This document shows positions 34,635-48,334 of a stretch of DNA of 64,000 bases, one piece after another. Position 1 is the stretch's first letter, and each line of letters opens with the position of its first letter. The stretch covers positions 434,001-498,000 of the forward strand of contig MU400507.1 in NCBI GenBank assembly GCA_022578965.1, read 5' to 3'. A program made the position numbers and the translations under genes. Source of the DNA: Xylaria sp. FL1777. Lineage: Eukaryota > Ascomycota > Sordariomycetes > Xylariales > Xylariaceae. The notes beneath the pieces were generated by a model. It saw only the letters and a program-made list of their open reading frames with translations, had not been told where the DNA came from and did no database searches.

Positions 34635-34895
34635 ATGCCGGACCTCATCACCGACTTGCTCTACGCGGCAGCCTGGTTGACAGAAGTTGGCTTATTCTTC
34701 CTATGTAGCTTGAACGTCATTATTATCCTCTTAATGAAGCTCTCAGTTATCAAGGCAAAGAAAGTTCAGCGACACTGCCGCAAGCCCCTGACTGACGAGC
34801 AGTTTTACTTCCTTTTCGCCCTAAGCGTTGTGTTAGCATATGTGGGATTCACAGGAATAGTAAGTTCGTTTATTCTTAAATGGGGAAATATCTAA
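34635..34895 (+). CDS. Small two-helix membrane protein (hypothetical)
   Basis: An 86-residue frame contains two strong hydrophobic segments (about residues 16-34 and 57-80) separated by a basic loop (KLSVIKAKKVQRHCRKPL). No family is recognised. A GTAAGT donor sits at GGAATA|GTAAGT, and a matching branch point and acceptor near 34960-34970 would replace the last residues with LTILWVS and end at about 34992, so either a one-exon or a two-exon form is possible. It lies between the retroelement and the receptor gene. Codon use is ordinary for the window, unlike the AT tract. It could be a genuine orphan gene or a remnant; the evidence is hydrophobicity and splice signals only. Confidence 0.45.
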   Translation: MPDLITDLLYAAAWLTEVGLFFLCSLNVIIILLMKLSVIKAKKVQRHCRKPLTDEQFYFLFALSVVLAYVGFTGIVSSFILKWGNI

Positions 34896-35297
34896 GCGAA
34901 AGGGCGCTGAGGCAGAGAGTTCGAAAATAAATTTTATACGTGTGAAATTAACGACTAATACAGCTAACCATTCTTTGGGTATCATAACTGTTTTCTTGTG
35001 ACTCAAGTACATTTTTTGGTGAAATTCTCCATTGGAGAGTAGTAATTCTGTGAGTAGACGGAAATAGCTACCTATCTATAAACAGAAGCCTTTAGTTGAA
35101 GACTCACAGTTTGTATTTTATACCCAATGGGAGGAGATCCTATTTTGGAGAACAGTGCAGACTAAGTAGTCTTGATTTGAGGCTCTGCCATGAATTAACA
35201 TACACAGTACCATCGTGGTTACTCACCAATATACAATTTCATGAGATAAGACAAAAGACAATTAAGCCCCGTCTCGCATGTTCGCTCCATTTTTTTA

Positions 35298-36931
35298 TTA
35301 GAGGCTTATCATGCAACTCTCCCCTGCGACTCTGATGCTGTTGCGCTGACTCTCGCCACTTAGGCCAATAGTGGTCGTCACGCTGACCTCACTATTGGCA
35401 TCGTCACGTTGGCGGGTAACTCTCCTCTCCAACTCAATGACCCGCTCACGCTCAATCCGAACGGCGTCAGCTGCATTCTGACCTTTCGGAATACCTTTGA
35501 AGTGATCCAATGTGGCACGCACTTCCTGCCGTAGGGCCGACCAGCTTGTTGAAAAGAATATGATGGCATTCCAGAGGCCCTGAAGTGGCAGTACGATGGC
35601 ACTTGCGAGGTTGAGTGGGTAGCTGAATTCGTTTGGATTGACTATGTCGTGCACGCGGTTGATGCTACTTGGAGTCCAAGTGATGAGGACACTGACAGCA
35701 AACACAAATGATGTACGCAGGTAAGCTAGTTTCACGGGGTCCATGTTGCTGAACTTATTGCACCATTTATCAAAGCCGGCCTTTATGTGCCGCCAGAAAG
35801 GTTTTTTTGCCCTTGGTTCGGCCGTGATGCATGTCGTTGTTATCGCAATTGGTGCCGGAGTTGAGACGTCTGTCTGTCGGTCAAAGTTGGACTGGTCCTC
35901 GACTGGGCCCTTAAACCAGTCGAGAGGGGCTGTACCAGACAGGGGCCTTGCGACTCGTTCACATTCAGTGTTGATCGTCGTCACTTGAAGAACCTCACGA
36001 TTAATCGTACCCATAACTGCCGCATTCCCGAAGAGGTCCTATTCGGGCACCTGTCAGTTTGCTAATATTGAGTGACTGCAGTGCTTTATCGGCAAAGACG
36101 TTACCTTTTCTCCCGAATCCCGAGCTTCAGGTGAGTCACGCGTAGGGTTGCTCAATGAAAGATTTCGGAGTTGGTTACGCTGCTGAAAGACGTAATACCC
36201 AACCGCAACGTAGATGAACGCTGACAATACAATGCAAATCCAAATGGGCAGGTAGTATGTGTATATACGCAGGTCGGACCAGTCTCTATCTATCCAGCAC
36301 CATATCTAACAAAGAGTCAGCATGGCTAAAGCGGAATCTGAAGGATAATTATACCGTAGCATCGCCATAGACATTCCCACCAGTCCCATCCCGGACCAAG
36401 AGCAACCATAGTGCCGGAATGAACGGTATACCGTAGCAAACAATGAAGTAAGCATACCAGTACCGTAAGAAATTGTTGGGGTTTGCGGAAAAGAAAAACA
36501 CCATGTACACATTGACAGCCATGGCAAAGGACCACCATGGATCTGATTGCATAAATCTATTGATAGTTTAGTCCGGGCCACAATATTTGCCTAGGCGGTA
36601 TCGGCTATTTAAAGACGTACAGTTCAAACATGAACGCCTGTGCTTGGCATAGACGGCTAGTAGAACCGGCGAGAACACCAGAATAGCCTATCAAACAGGC
36701 TATGCTGGCTCCTAGGTTGGCGATAGAGGCGAAGATTATAAATGTGCTTGGGACTGTTCGAAGTCTCTTGAATACAGCGAAAGCCACGAAGATCAAAACA
36801 ACTGCCACCAGCGAGAGTGCAGCACCTAAACGTTCGAAGAGGACGATGATTTCTATATGGGTTGGATGAGGTGATGCTTCTCCGGGTATGCTGTCACCCT
36901 GAAGACTGACATTTGTTATAGTGGGTGGCAT
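35298..36931 (-). CDS. Seven-transmembrane receptor, cAMP-receptor-like (class E type GPCR)
   Basis: Four exons (36931-36621, 36556-36355, 36305-36105, 36038-35298) join in phase to 484 residues. Seven hydrophobic helices are visible: IIVLFERLGAALSLVAVVLI, TFIIFASIANLGASIACLIG, a CQAQAFMFELF segment leading into WWSFAMAVNVYMVFFF, WYAYFIVCYGIPFIPALWLL, YYLPIWICIVLSAFIYVAVG, SFVFAVSVLITWTPSSINRV and LNLASAIVLPLQGLWNAIIF. The order and the LxxxQGLWN turn in helix 7 match the fungal cAMP-receptor-like GPCRs, thought to sense nutrients through G-alpha and cAMP. A long loop between helices 5 and 6 and a basic C-terminal tail are cytosolic. The start MPPTITNV was preferred over an ATG 30 codons upstream, because homologues begin shortly before helix 1. 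The ligand is unknown. Confidence 0.9.
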
Positions 36932-39900
36932 AGTGAGGAATTTCAGGTGTGAAGAAGGTCTGCGCGAATGGTTTGCGAGTGCGCCTATGTATCGGCGGGA
37001 GCAGCCAGGGCTTGTGTACACACCCGTTAAGCCAAGTGTTTGGGTCGAAGGTGAAACACAAAGCTGTTGGAAATCCTCAACTCAAGTAACTACCTAGGTA
37101 GTCTATCGCGTGAGCTTGGCAAGCTGAGGTACTCAAAACACGTCTTCTTGTGGTGGTGCTGTAAATGAAGTTATCCTTTTAAAATTGGAGGCTACCGTGC
37201 AATTATAGAAGTTGGATGTTCGGCTTGTAGACGAGATGGGTTAGCATCAAAGGTGAATCTTTCCCCTATAGCCAGTGAAACCGTGTCACTGTAAATTGGG
37301 TCTTGAAAGAGTGAAGTTGTGATTCAATGTCGTCGACTTTGCTGAGAAGTGTTGAAGGTGAGCAGCATGATAAACGAGGGCCATAGGGCAATACGCATTG
37401 AAACGAGTCATTCGTGGGGACTGTTAACAACATAAATGAATAAATAAAAGAATGCTAATTGCCGACGTGGTACGGATGTTGATACCGGTTGGTTGTTGAG
37501 GGAGAATGTCGAAACAAGTGAAGAGGGGAAACGGCCGTAGTACGCTAAGTGTTCGCATGAAGAGGATGGGGTTGTTGATTGACGCGGCCGTATGATATTA
37601 AAGAGTTGTAAGATCAGGGTATGTAGAAACAACGCATGCAGAGTCCCTACAAGGTACCTCGGGCGAATTATCCAAAGGGCGAATGGCGATAACTAAGAAG
37701 GTTGAGAACGCAAGTAGCCGTATTGCTTCCTGCAAAAGAAAACGAGGGGGTGGCCATCAAGGCCGCGTTGACACTCCGTCCCGAAGTTGGCGTTGAGCTT
37801 CGAACACCAAGAGGTGGTCGATGGAAAGATGAAGGGAAAGTAACAGAGAAAGGATAACAACAGCACTTAGGCTGAGGTTGGTCTGAGATGAAGATAAATT
37901 ATAGGTAAGGCGTGGATTGGTGATAGGAATAGACTTGAGGGCTCTCAGATTGTAGTGATTTACGTTGGCGAGACTGGGACGTGTCTATTTTATTGTGGTT
38001 GGAGAGGACCAGAGGTACTTCCGCAACAACATATCTCGTTACACAGAGCACTTGGCTGATCCCAGCCCAGTTATCACCAGCATTGCGCCTTCCCCGAGAC
38101 GGGGAGAGATGAGTCCTAACCTGTTTGGTGTGTTGGTTTATCTACCCAAGTAAGACACTCACCTCGGAAGGCGGACCCGGGCATGACCAGATATACAAGA
38201 GCTTTTGATTGAACACAATAGTGCATCAGATGTATAGGCAGGTATTATTCTACGGCACAGCTGTCTTATTTCTATGTGGAGCATGAATACCGGAAAATTA
38301 TTCAACATGAGCTTGAATCAACTTCCCATAGCTGATAATGTCATTCGCCAGTGGTGGTGGTGATGGTGGACAAAAGGGACTGAACACCATATAGCCACTC
38401 TAATTGAGAAGTAAGTATATGTAAGTACCTAGTTACATTAGATAGGCTGATGCGCAATTACAAGGCGCGCGCAGTAGTAACGTGTACCATACGTCTACGC
38501 AAGGGAGCTACGTAGGGTCGGATGTGGCACCAACTTCGTAGAAAGACCAATGATAACGATTCTAGTCTACGTCAACTAACGCCGTGTATGAAAACCAACG
38601 TCTCGTGGCGCATGTGGGCATTTGCGGTTTGCGCTCACAGGTACAACTTCCAAAACTAACAACCGCGTTGTTACTTAGGTAGTATATACAAATAATTCTT
38701 AATTAAATACTAGGTAGCCATGTACGTGAATTTAAGCATATTTCCAGTCATCCAAGTCTACATTAAGAGCCGCCCTGAGAGCATGTCTCCAGCTTTTCGG
38801 CGCTGGATGCTAGATAGGCCAACCAGGTCAACTATGCAAATAACTGAACATTACGTGACCGGGAGACTGCAAAAGACGAGGGCCACAATATATGGCCACG
38901 ATATATTTCAGTAACTATCCAGATTTGATTCTACAAGTAAAAGATGTAGTTGATAGTGGGTCTCACACGCCGATTGATCTCGTCCGCCCAGATCACGAGC
39001 CGTCGAAGTCAGTCTAGCTACGGGCACATGCAGTGGATTGTGGGGGGTGTATGCTACACTGCGTGTTCTCTATCACTGGTGCAGTCCAATTACCTTGCCA
39101 CTTTGATAACTCAGTAGATGCAGGAAGGCTCTCCGCCGCCGAGTCGAGGCAGGCAGCCAACAAGGCAGTCCGGAATTGATTTCGTCCACCATCGAGGCTT
39201 GACTCGGTCGCAGAGCCGTGCGTTGGCCGCCTGCCGACATGGCTACTTGCTCTCATTGTTTGCCGTGGATAATTGCAGCCTGCGATTGTGTTCCGGGACG
39301 GTGCATGGAAGAACATTCTCTGGACACCATCAACTTGGAACGAATCCGTCGACGTCAGTTCCGTGTCACTCTCCAGTTCACGGCTCTTCCTCTCGATCGG
39401 GTGCGTCTTGCCGGCAGCGAATCGTAGACCAGCCCCGGCGCTCATGGTACGCGCGCCGCCGTAAGGACAAGACATCTCAGCGCGCAGTGTCAGCAAGGCG
39501 AACATGCAAATCATGCATTCATGATAATTGTGTGAAAATTGAGGCTTGCAGGAGACAGGAAAGGATATGATCGCCCTAATCCTTCAGGGTGTCAAATGAT
39601 TCTAGTATACCTCTATATAAGCGGGGAGCGAATTGCCGTTTGTGGTAGTCAACTCTGCCATCGCAGGTCCATGATTGGCTGGACTCACATATATCTACCG
39701 ATAGCTTGCATATAGCGTAGCCGTCACAGTAAGGAACATGCGGTCACACTGCACGAAAACCGCCATGATTTCGCCGTTTACCTACTGTTTGAGTCAGTAG
39801 GTAAGACATTGGGCTGGACCATGTGTGGTGTCAGCTTACCTGAGTATCTACACGTATTCCGATGCGGTCCTACTCCAGAAGACCGACAGAAGAGTGTTGT

Positions 39901-42032
39901 ACTACTACAGGTAAATGTAATATCAACACATCCGTAATCAATAGAGTACCGACTACGAGTCCCCCGCAAGGAGAAACACTCTTTTCAATCTAAGCATCCC
40001 CTGTTCCGGCAAAGTCGGAGTGTTTGAAATGTCTCGGGATAGCTATTCCCATAATTAAACCGGCGGTAGGTACATTCAGGTACACAGCAAACCAACAGCG
40101 CTCACCACATATTGAACAAACAGGTAAATAAAGTAAATCAATACACCCTGGTCTCCAGTGGCAACCATGCCCACACAACCTAAGCTTCAAACGAATACGT
40201 GCCTATACTTTGTGGGAGTCCCACCAAGAACCACGAGAGTCCTCAACGCAAATCTTTTATGTCTAGGCCTTACCCCTTGGGCTCCCAGACGGACGCGTAA
40301 CAAGAGGAGTCATCGGCCGCCTTGTACCCTTGATAGGACTGTGTCCTATTATTTAACATGGTGGGACGACCCCTTCACCATCGGCGTCAACTTCATTCTA
40401 ACCGTTCGCAGATACACATAGCGTCGCTATATCTACAATATCGGCATCGAGAAATAAATGAGTCACCGTTTTCTTGATTGCTGCATCGGATACCAACTCT
40501 TCATAAGGTCAATACCCCGCGGTGGGTTTCATGGCACCTACGGAAGCTTCCCCGAGGATACGTTGGAGAGATGAACGTCTCTCATGATCAACTAAAGCAC
40601 AAGGATTGAGGAAGTACCGCAGAGCCTTATCGAGTGTTAGGTATGCCATGTCATTACCCAGAGGACACAGTCTTCCGTCTTTTTGTTAAATCTCAATTGC
40701 ATGGGATTCAATGCCACACCACTGCTCACTGGTGAGTAGGCTGAGTTCTTACGTGTTATTAAAGCAAGTAATTCCTTCGTTGGCCGTTACTCAATATGCT
40801 ATAATAGCCAGTTTGCAGCGAGCTAAAGCATAACGTCGCCCAGCAAGCAGACCAGGATCGCGAAACCACAAGAAGGATAATCTATCGTTTGACACGTCGA
40901 TGCTCACTCCCAGATGTAGGTCAAAGTCGCCTTTCTCATGTAGGTTCTACTCTTGGTAAATGACTATAGAGTCTAACTCTCATGAGGAAAGGGATTGGGA
41001 GAAGACGGAATTCCAATGTTATTGAATCTAACCATAACTAGATAATGACAAGTATCTATCACACATACAAGCCATAAATCGTATGCTAGGTATCCTCCCG
41101 GACCCTCTCAACTCTCCCTCATGTGCCCGAAAACAGTTAAGGAAGGAAACAAGATTGGGTTCCGCGGAGTCGGTACTGTGCTCACCAATCATGACTACGC
41201 AGTACGTTTTCATAAAAAGGGTTGCATCAACAGCCGATTGTTAGCTGTGGGGGTTTACGACTGCCCAGAATAATGAAGAATACGGGACATGTCCTAACAT
41301 GCGTGTGCATATCCCAATGGTCTGATTTCGTTGGTAGGCAACCCCTAGGGGTACTCTCGAGCCCATTGGGGGCATTTCCGTCGCTATCTGGTGGGTGTGC
41401 ACGCGCAATGCATGCGCGAATGACTATTCGCTGTTTCTGAGACTCGGTTAGTACAGAACCATCAATTTCCAAGCTGTCTAACAAGATACACTGGACAGCG
41501 CACAGCTTCTTTTGCCGTCCCAAGCTTAGGCGATCACGCAAGGCAGCGCGCCATAGCGTGCCAACTGCATATTTCGAACGGTTAAGAAACCCCCCGATGT
41601 TGGGGCCACCAGATATCATGATGCGCAACGACGATGCACACTACAGTTGACATTCGTGTTCGCTATTGCACATTTCACTGGTTACTGGCAATGGTGAGAA
41701 AGAAGGGGGGAAAAGCCTTAAATGTGCCGTCGTCGTGCAAGTTAGTTGTTGCGGTTAGTGCGAATACTCCATGATGCCCGGTTCCGAAAGACAAGAAAAA
41801 GAAGAGTTAATGAGCGAATTCTGTGCTTATTTTCAATAGCTTCCATTAAGTATATCGTGCTGTATATAGTATATAGATACCTAGGTGCGACCTCGAATAT
41901 TCCAACCGCGCTACCTTCATCCTCGCGTCTATCTAGCCAGCCACCTCACCATATCCAGCAAGCCGTACTCGATCGGGTATAAGCTATAATTAAGTGCCAT
42001 TTATGCATTCTGCGCTTCGTGTCCACTCCCCA
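36932..42032. other. 5 kb gene-poor stretch
   Basis: No gene could be supported. The longest frames (39014-39514 minus, 39118-39570 plus) overlap on opposite strands and show no domain. A TGG-rich microsatellite lies near 38350. The first kilobase is the upstream region of the receptor gene. Confidence 0.45.
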
Positions 42033-43877
42033 TCATGGTGTATAGATAAAGTCAGGCCGCAGATCACCCATCAGCTCAAGCTCGGCCTCACTCTTTCCTT
42101 CGGCAAGATAGTCTCGCTTGCCATCCAGCCTCTTTTTATTCTCTATCCTGAGAAGAGTAGTCATCAAGATACTGCCCCCGAAGAGGAACAGTGTCATGTA
42201 GGCAAGAACCACACCATGTCCTTGAAGGTAGCGAGGAGAGTCGAAGTAGATGTTTGAACTGACGACACCGTTGAGATTTCCCCAGCCGATGACGAAACCC
42301 AGCACCACACCCCTCTTGTATACACCCTCCGTGTTGTTGGCCATCCATGTGATTGTGTTGGAGATGCAAGGGTAGATACCGAGAGCGCCCAAAAATGTAG
42401 CCGCGTATTTCACTGCAGGATTGTTGGAGGCAATAAGCAAGATAAACCCAATAATACCGATGACACTGGGGATGATATTGCATAAACCACGTTGGCGGGT
42501 GCGATCAGCAATGAACCCAACCATTACCGTGAGTACAGCGGCTGCGGCGTAAGGAGGGACACTTAAAAGATTAGTATGAATGGCGTTCGTGCTCCATCCG
42601 GATTCCATGATGATGGTCGGGAGGAAGAGCGAGAAGGCATACAGGGGCATGTCGCAACCCATATAAATAGCCATGCCCAAATACATCTTCCAGTCCTTGA
42701 GACCATCAAATAGATATCTTTTGTTCCATTCTTCGTGTTTCGCCGATGCCTGTTGGTCTAGCCTTAGTCGTCGAATCACTCGGGCGCGGTCAACTTCGGT
42801 CAAGAAGCGTGCGTTGTCCGGGAAATCATGAACCATCCAGAAGGAGGCCACAGCCACGACAACTGTAAGGAGTCCTTCTAGGATGAAGATCCACCGCCAA
42901 CCAGCGAGACCACCTTTGCCATCCAACTTCTGAATGGCAGCTGCTAGTAAACCACCAAAAGAACCAGACAGGGCGGCTGCTGAGAAGAAAATAGCCTGTA
43001 CCGAACGGGTTAAGAATGATGCGGTTTCTATAAAAGGGGGATGTACATACAGCACGAATACCAAACTCGGACCGTTTATACCAGCACGAGAGATAGTAAT
43101 TCACTCCCTGCAAAACGCCAAAGTTAGTAAATGCTCAGGGATAAGGGATTAATCTGGGAGATTCATACAGGGAATAGCCCGGCCTCGGTGAGACCGAGAA
43201 ACCAACGAGCAGCCAATAGACCAGAATTGTTATAGACGAAGCCCTGGCCTACCATCGATGAGCCCCAAAGGAACCTGACGTAGCGCAAGGTCAGCGCATT
43301 TGCGAACGAGCTTGAATGCACAATGATATAACCCACATGATAATCGGTATGAAGATTGAAGGCCGTAGTCTTTTGAGAAGCACATTGGTGAGTGGCTCAA
43401 AAACCGAGTATGAGATGAAGAAGATGGTGAGAGCAATGTTATATTGCCATGTTGACAAGCCTAACTCAGGCAGCAGGCCGGCAATCTTTGCATTGCCAAT
43501 ATTCGTCCGATCCAAGAATGCGAGAAGGTATAGCAAGCAGAGCTATGTTCGAAATACCGAATTAGTTAGGGCCTGGCGATCATTATCGTGGTGTGCACAT
43601 ACCCAAGGGATAAGAACGAAGTCCAGTTTCCAGAGAAGTCGTCGCTCCTATAGTCACAATCAGTGTTAGTTTGTGTGACCTCGGTTTCCAAGGGAGGACT
43701 CGCGATAAAACAAAGCCAATCTATGCAGGTCAGCTAACTAGGGATGGTGCTTACAATCCTTTCCCTCTCTTCTGGGTCGAGGTGCGCATCGGGGTCAGGA
43801 AGGTCGAGGCCTTCTATTGAACCAACACCACCTTCGCGCTCGTCACGCGACGACTCGTGTTTCTCGAGGTCACTCAT
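42033..43877 (-). CDS. MFS transporter, Dal5/allantoate permease type
   Basis: Six exons (43877-43755, 43647-43603, 43542-43337, 43274-43169, 43107-43051, 42995-42033) encode 499 residues. The exon junctions rebuild family landmarks: LLYLLAFLDRTNIGNAKIAG, LLKRLRPSIFIPIIM, AARWFLGLTEAGLFPGVNYY and SCWYKRSEFGIRA. Helix-rich sequence and a late GVYKRGVVLGFVIGWGNLNG segment follow. The N-terminus is polar and acidic. Twelve helices are expected, in the plasma membrane. It belongs to the same anion:cation symporter group as the gene at 24.9 kb but is clearly diverged from it, so this is not a recent tandem duplication. The substrate is unknown; relatives carry nicotinate, allantoate, pantothenate, biotin precursors and other organic anions. 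One donor is GTGGGT, unusual but acceptable. The gene looks intact. Confidence 0.93.
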
Positions 43878-46800
43878 TTTGCGTGGGGGTATATATATAC
43901 TATTTTGCCGGACTCAATATGTTCTGATGACAGAGTGAATCCCAAACAATCGCTGACAAATATATACTAGATTTAAGAATTGAAGCAAATGAGAGGTGTA
44001 TGTGCAGCCTGTTGACACCACCGTCTTCCTACGGCGGCCAAGCCTCGAGATACACGCAAGCAACAAAGAATCGGGTAAGTATATAGGTATGGACAAAAGA
44101 GAGGGAAAGAAAAGCGAGATGAAAGCCGGGCGCAGAAGCTGGAAATATTTCAGTCAGTGATCTGCAGTCATTCAAGTAGGGGTATGGGGGGTATTAGTGT
44201 TAGTGCATGGGTATGGTATGGAGCATGGAGCACTGGAGATGCTGTACTTACATATACGTAGTATGCGCTAGACTAGTGCCACCTTGCTTGTTGTATCCAT
44301 GGTCTTCGCACAGGAGGCTGAGTGGCTATTCAACCCATCACATCCATCACATCACTAGGCAAAACATAACACCGATACAGACTAACACCATGCCCGGGTA
44401 CTGTCTTGGAAGGTCTAGGTACCGGTATTATGGGCAGACATGGAGGACAAAGGTAGGTTAGGTGGTAGCAAGACCCATATCTGTATAGAATGTGTTAGTG
44501 TATGACTACGTGTATAGTAATGCGCTATGGGAGGTAATAAAGCATGTACTATGTATAAAAAATAAATAGATTTTGGGAAATGAACTTCATGATTTTGAGC
44601 TGCCATCTGTGAGTAGGCCTTTCGATCTCATTTTCAATTTTCAGTAGATTCGTTATGACTGAGCTGCTGCGTAGATAGCCACTCATACCAGGATTTGGGG
44701 AATCCCGACTAGGGCGTCATGATTTGGCGTGCCATCTAGCTTATTCTAACAGTCGGGTTCACTGCGCCATCTAGATACCAAGTATCTTTGTGGGACAAGA
44801 TTAAGCGCATCTTCATTCCATATATTGAACCTCATGTTTTCTTTAGTGACTTCTATTCACTACTTACAAGTAATCATTACATTGCAAGCTTGTCTTGATC
44901 ATGATCAGCTCAATTCATGCAGGGCTCGGTACAAATTGGTCTTAGCAAGCCATCCCGCGAGTCGTACAAAGTATTGAACATCAGTATCAACATCCGATGA
45001 TAAAACATTGTGTAATTAAATCTAGCGGTCTGGATACTCGGTCTATTGTTCGTCCGTAACTGTTGGGTGCTGTTGTGCATATTTATGTTGTCACCGCATT
45101 TCAGCGTTAGGCAATACTTTCGGCATCTAATAGCATCGATATGTACGTTTTCAAGCTGTGCCCTGTGCCACAACTATCACAGCAGTTCCAAAACGAAACC
45201 TCGTAGTAACCGAGGGATAGACTAGGCACGCTAGGGAAGCCGGCAATGCCTGTATTCATGTTATTTTAGTGGACTGGGGAAAGTAACTAAGTGTCTGCCG
45301 GACGCCTCCCCGCACTTATCTAGTGGCTGCCAAGGGCGAAGGGGCGGGGTAGCCTGTTCTCTTCTTTCTTTGCCAATCATCGATCAGCAGCTTTCTATCT
45401 CGCTACCCGAAGATTCGGAGTTTACCTTGGCGAAACGGAACAACGGATCGCTTATTAATACAGCAAGCATCCATGCTACGCCTACCGTACCTGTGTAGGC
45501 AGGTGGGTAATAACACATGTAGATATCCAAGTCCCTTGCTTTCTCTTACAGCACGCCTTCTTCGCCACGTGTTCTGACACCAGAGTTAAACTCAAAGAAA
45601 CAAACCCTCAATCCCAAATAATAACTACTCATACCTTAGTCATTATACAGAACTTAACCCAGGCCCTTGTGAGTTAACACACACCACAAGGGTAATTCAA
45701 ATTACTCTTGGCCAAAAAAGCAAACAGCTACCCTCCCACCTTCAATCTAGCCTATAGCACACTTCAGGACATATTTAGTAGTAAGCATCCCAAGCTAGGC
45801 CATTTTTCGACACGTAGGTAACGCGCTATAGCAGCTAAAGCTGGCTTGGGTATTATTGCTTATACTACTGTAGACAGAAAAAAATATATTTACTACTATT
45901 TAAGCTTGTTTAAGAAGAAGTGTGCTATAAAAGGCAGGGTTATACGGTGGGCCACTATACGTAATAGGCTTGTAGAACCACTAGAGGTAGGCCAGTTCAT
46001 CCCAAGATTTTGTATTCTCGAGTCCAACCATCACACCCGCGGCTTCAGCAGTGTCTTGCTTGACGGGTGGTCGCATATCCATGTCGCATCCCGCGTATCT
46101 TTTCACATGGCAAGCTGCATGTTAATTCACAAATTAGTTACGGTATAGTCATCAATCAACATGCAACCTCGGAATTTTTTACATTTTAATTGCTTATTTT
46201 CGGGGGGTTCTCTCGCGATGCTACGCTTCTTGCTAACACCTACCGAATCCATAGAAAATAGTTGGCTATACCAACTTAGGACTCACTATATTAAGTACCT
46301 ATGATAGCTACCTAGTAGATATGTACGCATACGTAATCTCTTATAGAGGCTCGCTAACGGTACCTAGTGCGCCCCAACTTCGCCTACCCACGGTGATTGT
46401 CGGCATTCACCGCTCCCTAGGTACCATATTCTTGTAATCGCCAGTTAATGTAGGTAATTTATCTAGACCTTTTACCTCGTGAGTCCCAGGTCTCAAACCA
46501 CCATTGTACTCCTTGCTGCTTTATTGAGCATACCGTCGCACCATCTTGTCGATGGGGATCACCTATTGTTGGCTAAAAAATGAATGGTGCAGCGGGAGTG
46601 ACGAGCAAAGGGAGACAAAAACTATGCGTAACCACGTGAGTTCAAAAATTTATTCGAGAGAGTGTCCTCTGGTCTAACGCTTGAATCATTTCACTGTGTA
46701 TTACATTACAACATGAGATTCGCCGATGAAGCTCCACCGCGTCTCTTTTCTTCTCATGATATAAGCCACTTCCTCCGCTACATACGATCACAACCGAGCC

Positions 46801-48334
46801 TCTAACCTGTGAACATGCCAGGACTATACGAAGAATGATCGTCTGAAACGATGGTTCTATACTAGCCAAACTAGTGTATATCTAAGGATAACCACTAATG
46901 ACTAAGCGCGTCAACGCCCCCTACGGGGTCCTTTTCCTTCTAATTTCTACGTCAGGTTCGCCCGTCCATGATCGTACTCTACCTACTCAAGCAGAAGCCG
47001 ATCCGTCGCGGAGGGTCCGAAGTGGCCATGCTGCGGTACCAATGATATGGATCACTGCTCAACTTCAGCAAGCAAGTGGTAACCTGTGTCTTACTAGAGG
47101 ACAACGAACGCTAGTGGGATATCACCCAGACATGTAGCAGTCGGGTGATCGTACGTGAGCACGTTGTAGATGCGGTTAACTAGTAACCACACATCCGATC
47201 CATGTGGCCGTCGTCGGACCCAAGCCGAATCAACATATGGATAGGCTTTGAATTCATCTAGCCCATCGGCTCTACCTGCGATTCGCACTCATAGGTACCG
47301 GCTTGTTTGGTGTAGACCTTATTAGTCGTTCTCCATCAAGTGTCGCGAGCTGCTTCAGTCTTTAGGTCCCTACCCCAAAAATCAGTATTCAGAGTCAGCG
47401 TTCCATAATCGACTCTAACATACACAGTGTTTTACTTCGAGAGAGTACCTCAGTAGTATCTCGGTGCATAGGATCAGACGGGGACGGGGGAGGGTTGATT
47501 TGACAGATTCTAGCTTCCCGACGAGACTGCACGATATGGTCTTATCGAGGCGAAGCCATCGAATGGAGCTAGCCTCGAGGTTGCTATAGATGCTTATAGC
47601 ATAAGTTTCCATCAATAGCCGGGTTCGAGGTGTCACTGTCTTCACCGACAAAATAGGGGGGCTACCATTTGGACTGCTTTGTAATTCAGCTACCACCGCT
47701 CGCTGGTCGCACAATCCGTCGCTGTTGGACAACATGATCAGGATAGCAATATTTGAGGGATGCACCATGCGATCCTTGTAGTCAAGGCAATCTCACAGAG
47801 AACGGCATAGATAGCCCGACCTATCAACATAGTCATTTAGCGGGAACATTTACTGATGCATCACTCATGATCATGGCCGCTTACGGCCACTCGGACCGTG
47901 ATCTTCTGCCTACGGCGGTAGAAACACCGAACAATCAACGGAATCTGGATCTATAGTTTCGTCTATCTTTGAAAGAATCCGCGTAGAACAGTAAGGGCTC
48001 GCTCTTCTCAGAGGAAAGGTCTTGTCGAATCGTCTTCTGATCCTCGTCTTACGGGAGCTATATTTCTACTTCTAAAGTCACAAGTATCGTCATGACCCCT
48101 TGCATCCGAGCTCGCCAGCCCATGGCCTTTCTTATTCTTACTCGCCATAGTCGAATACTTCGACCCTCACGATGTCAAGTTCCTAGCACCCGGCCTAGTG
48201 CCACGAATGCCTCTGCGTAACCTCCACTAGCAATCGCATGCTGGGCCCTGAGACAATCATCTGTGCAGCCTATCTAAGTCTATTATCCTCAGTCCGCAAA
48301 AAACTATTCGACTAACAAACTTAGTCAAGCTTGA
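43878..48334. other. Gene-poor stretch
   Basis: No supported gene is seen. The stretch 45840-45990 has the purine-C-T flavour of the AT tract and may be an old mutated repeat. Minus-strand frames at 47.1-47.8 kb are not convincing. Confidence 0.4.

Noticed and set aside
39014..39570. Long overlapping frames on both strands (166 and 150 codons)
   Set aside because: Neither shows a domain, signal peptide or exon partner. GC-richer sequence makes long chance frames more likely here.
41227..41628. 133-codon minus-strand frame
   Set aside because: No domain or exon context; probably chance.
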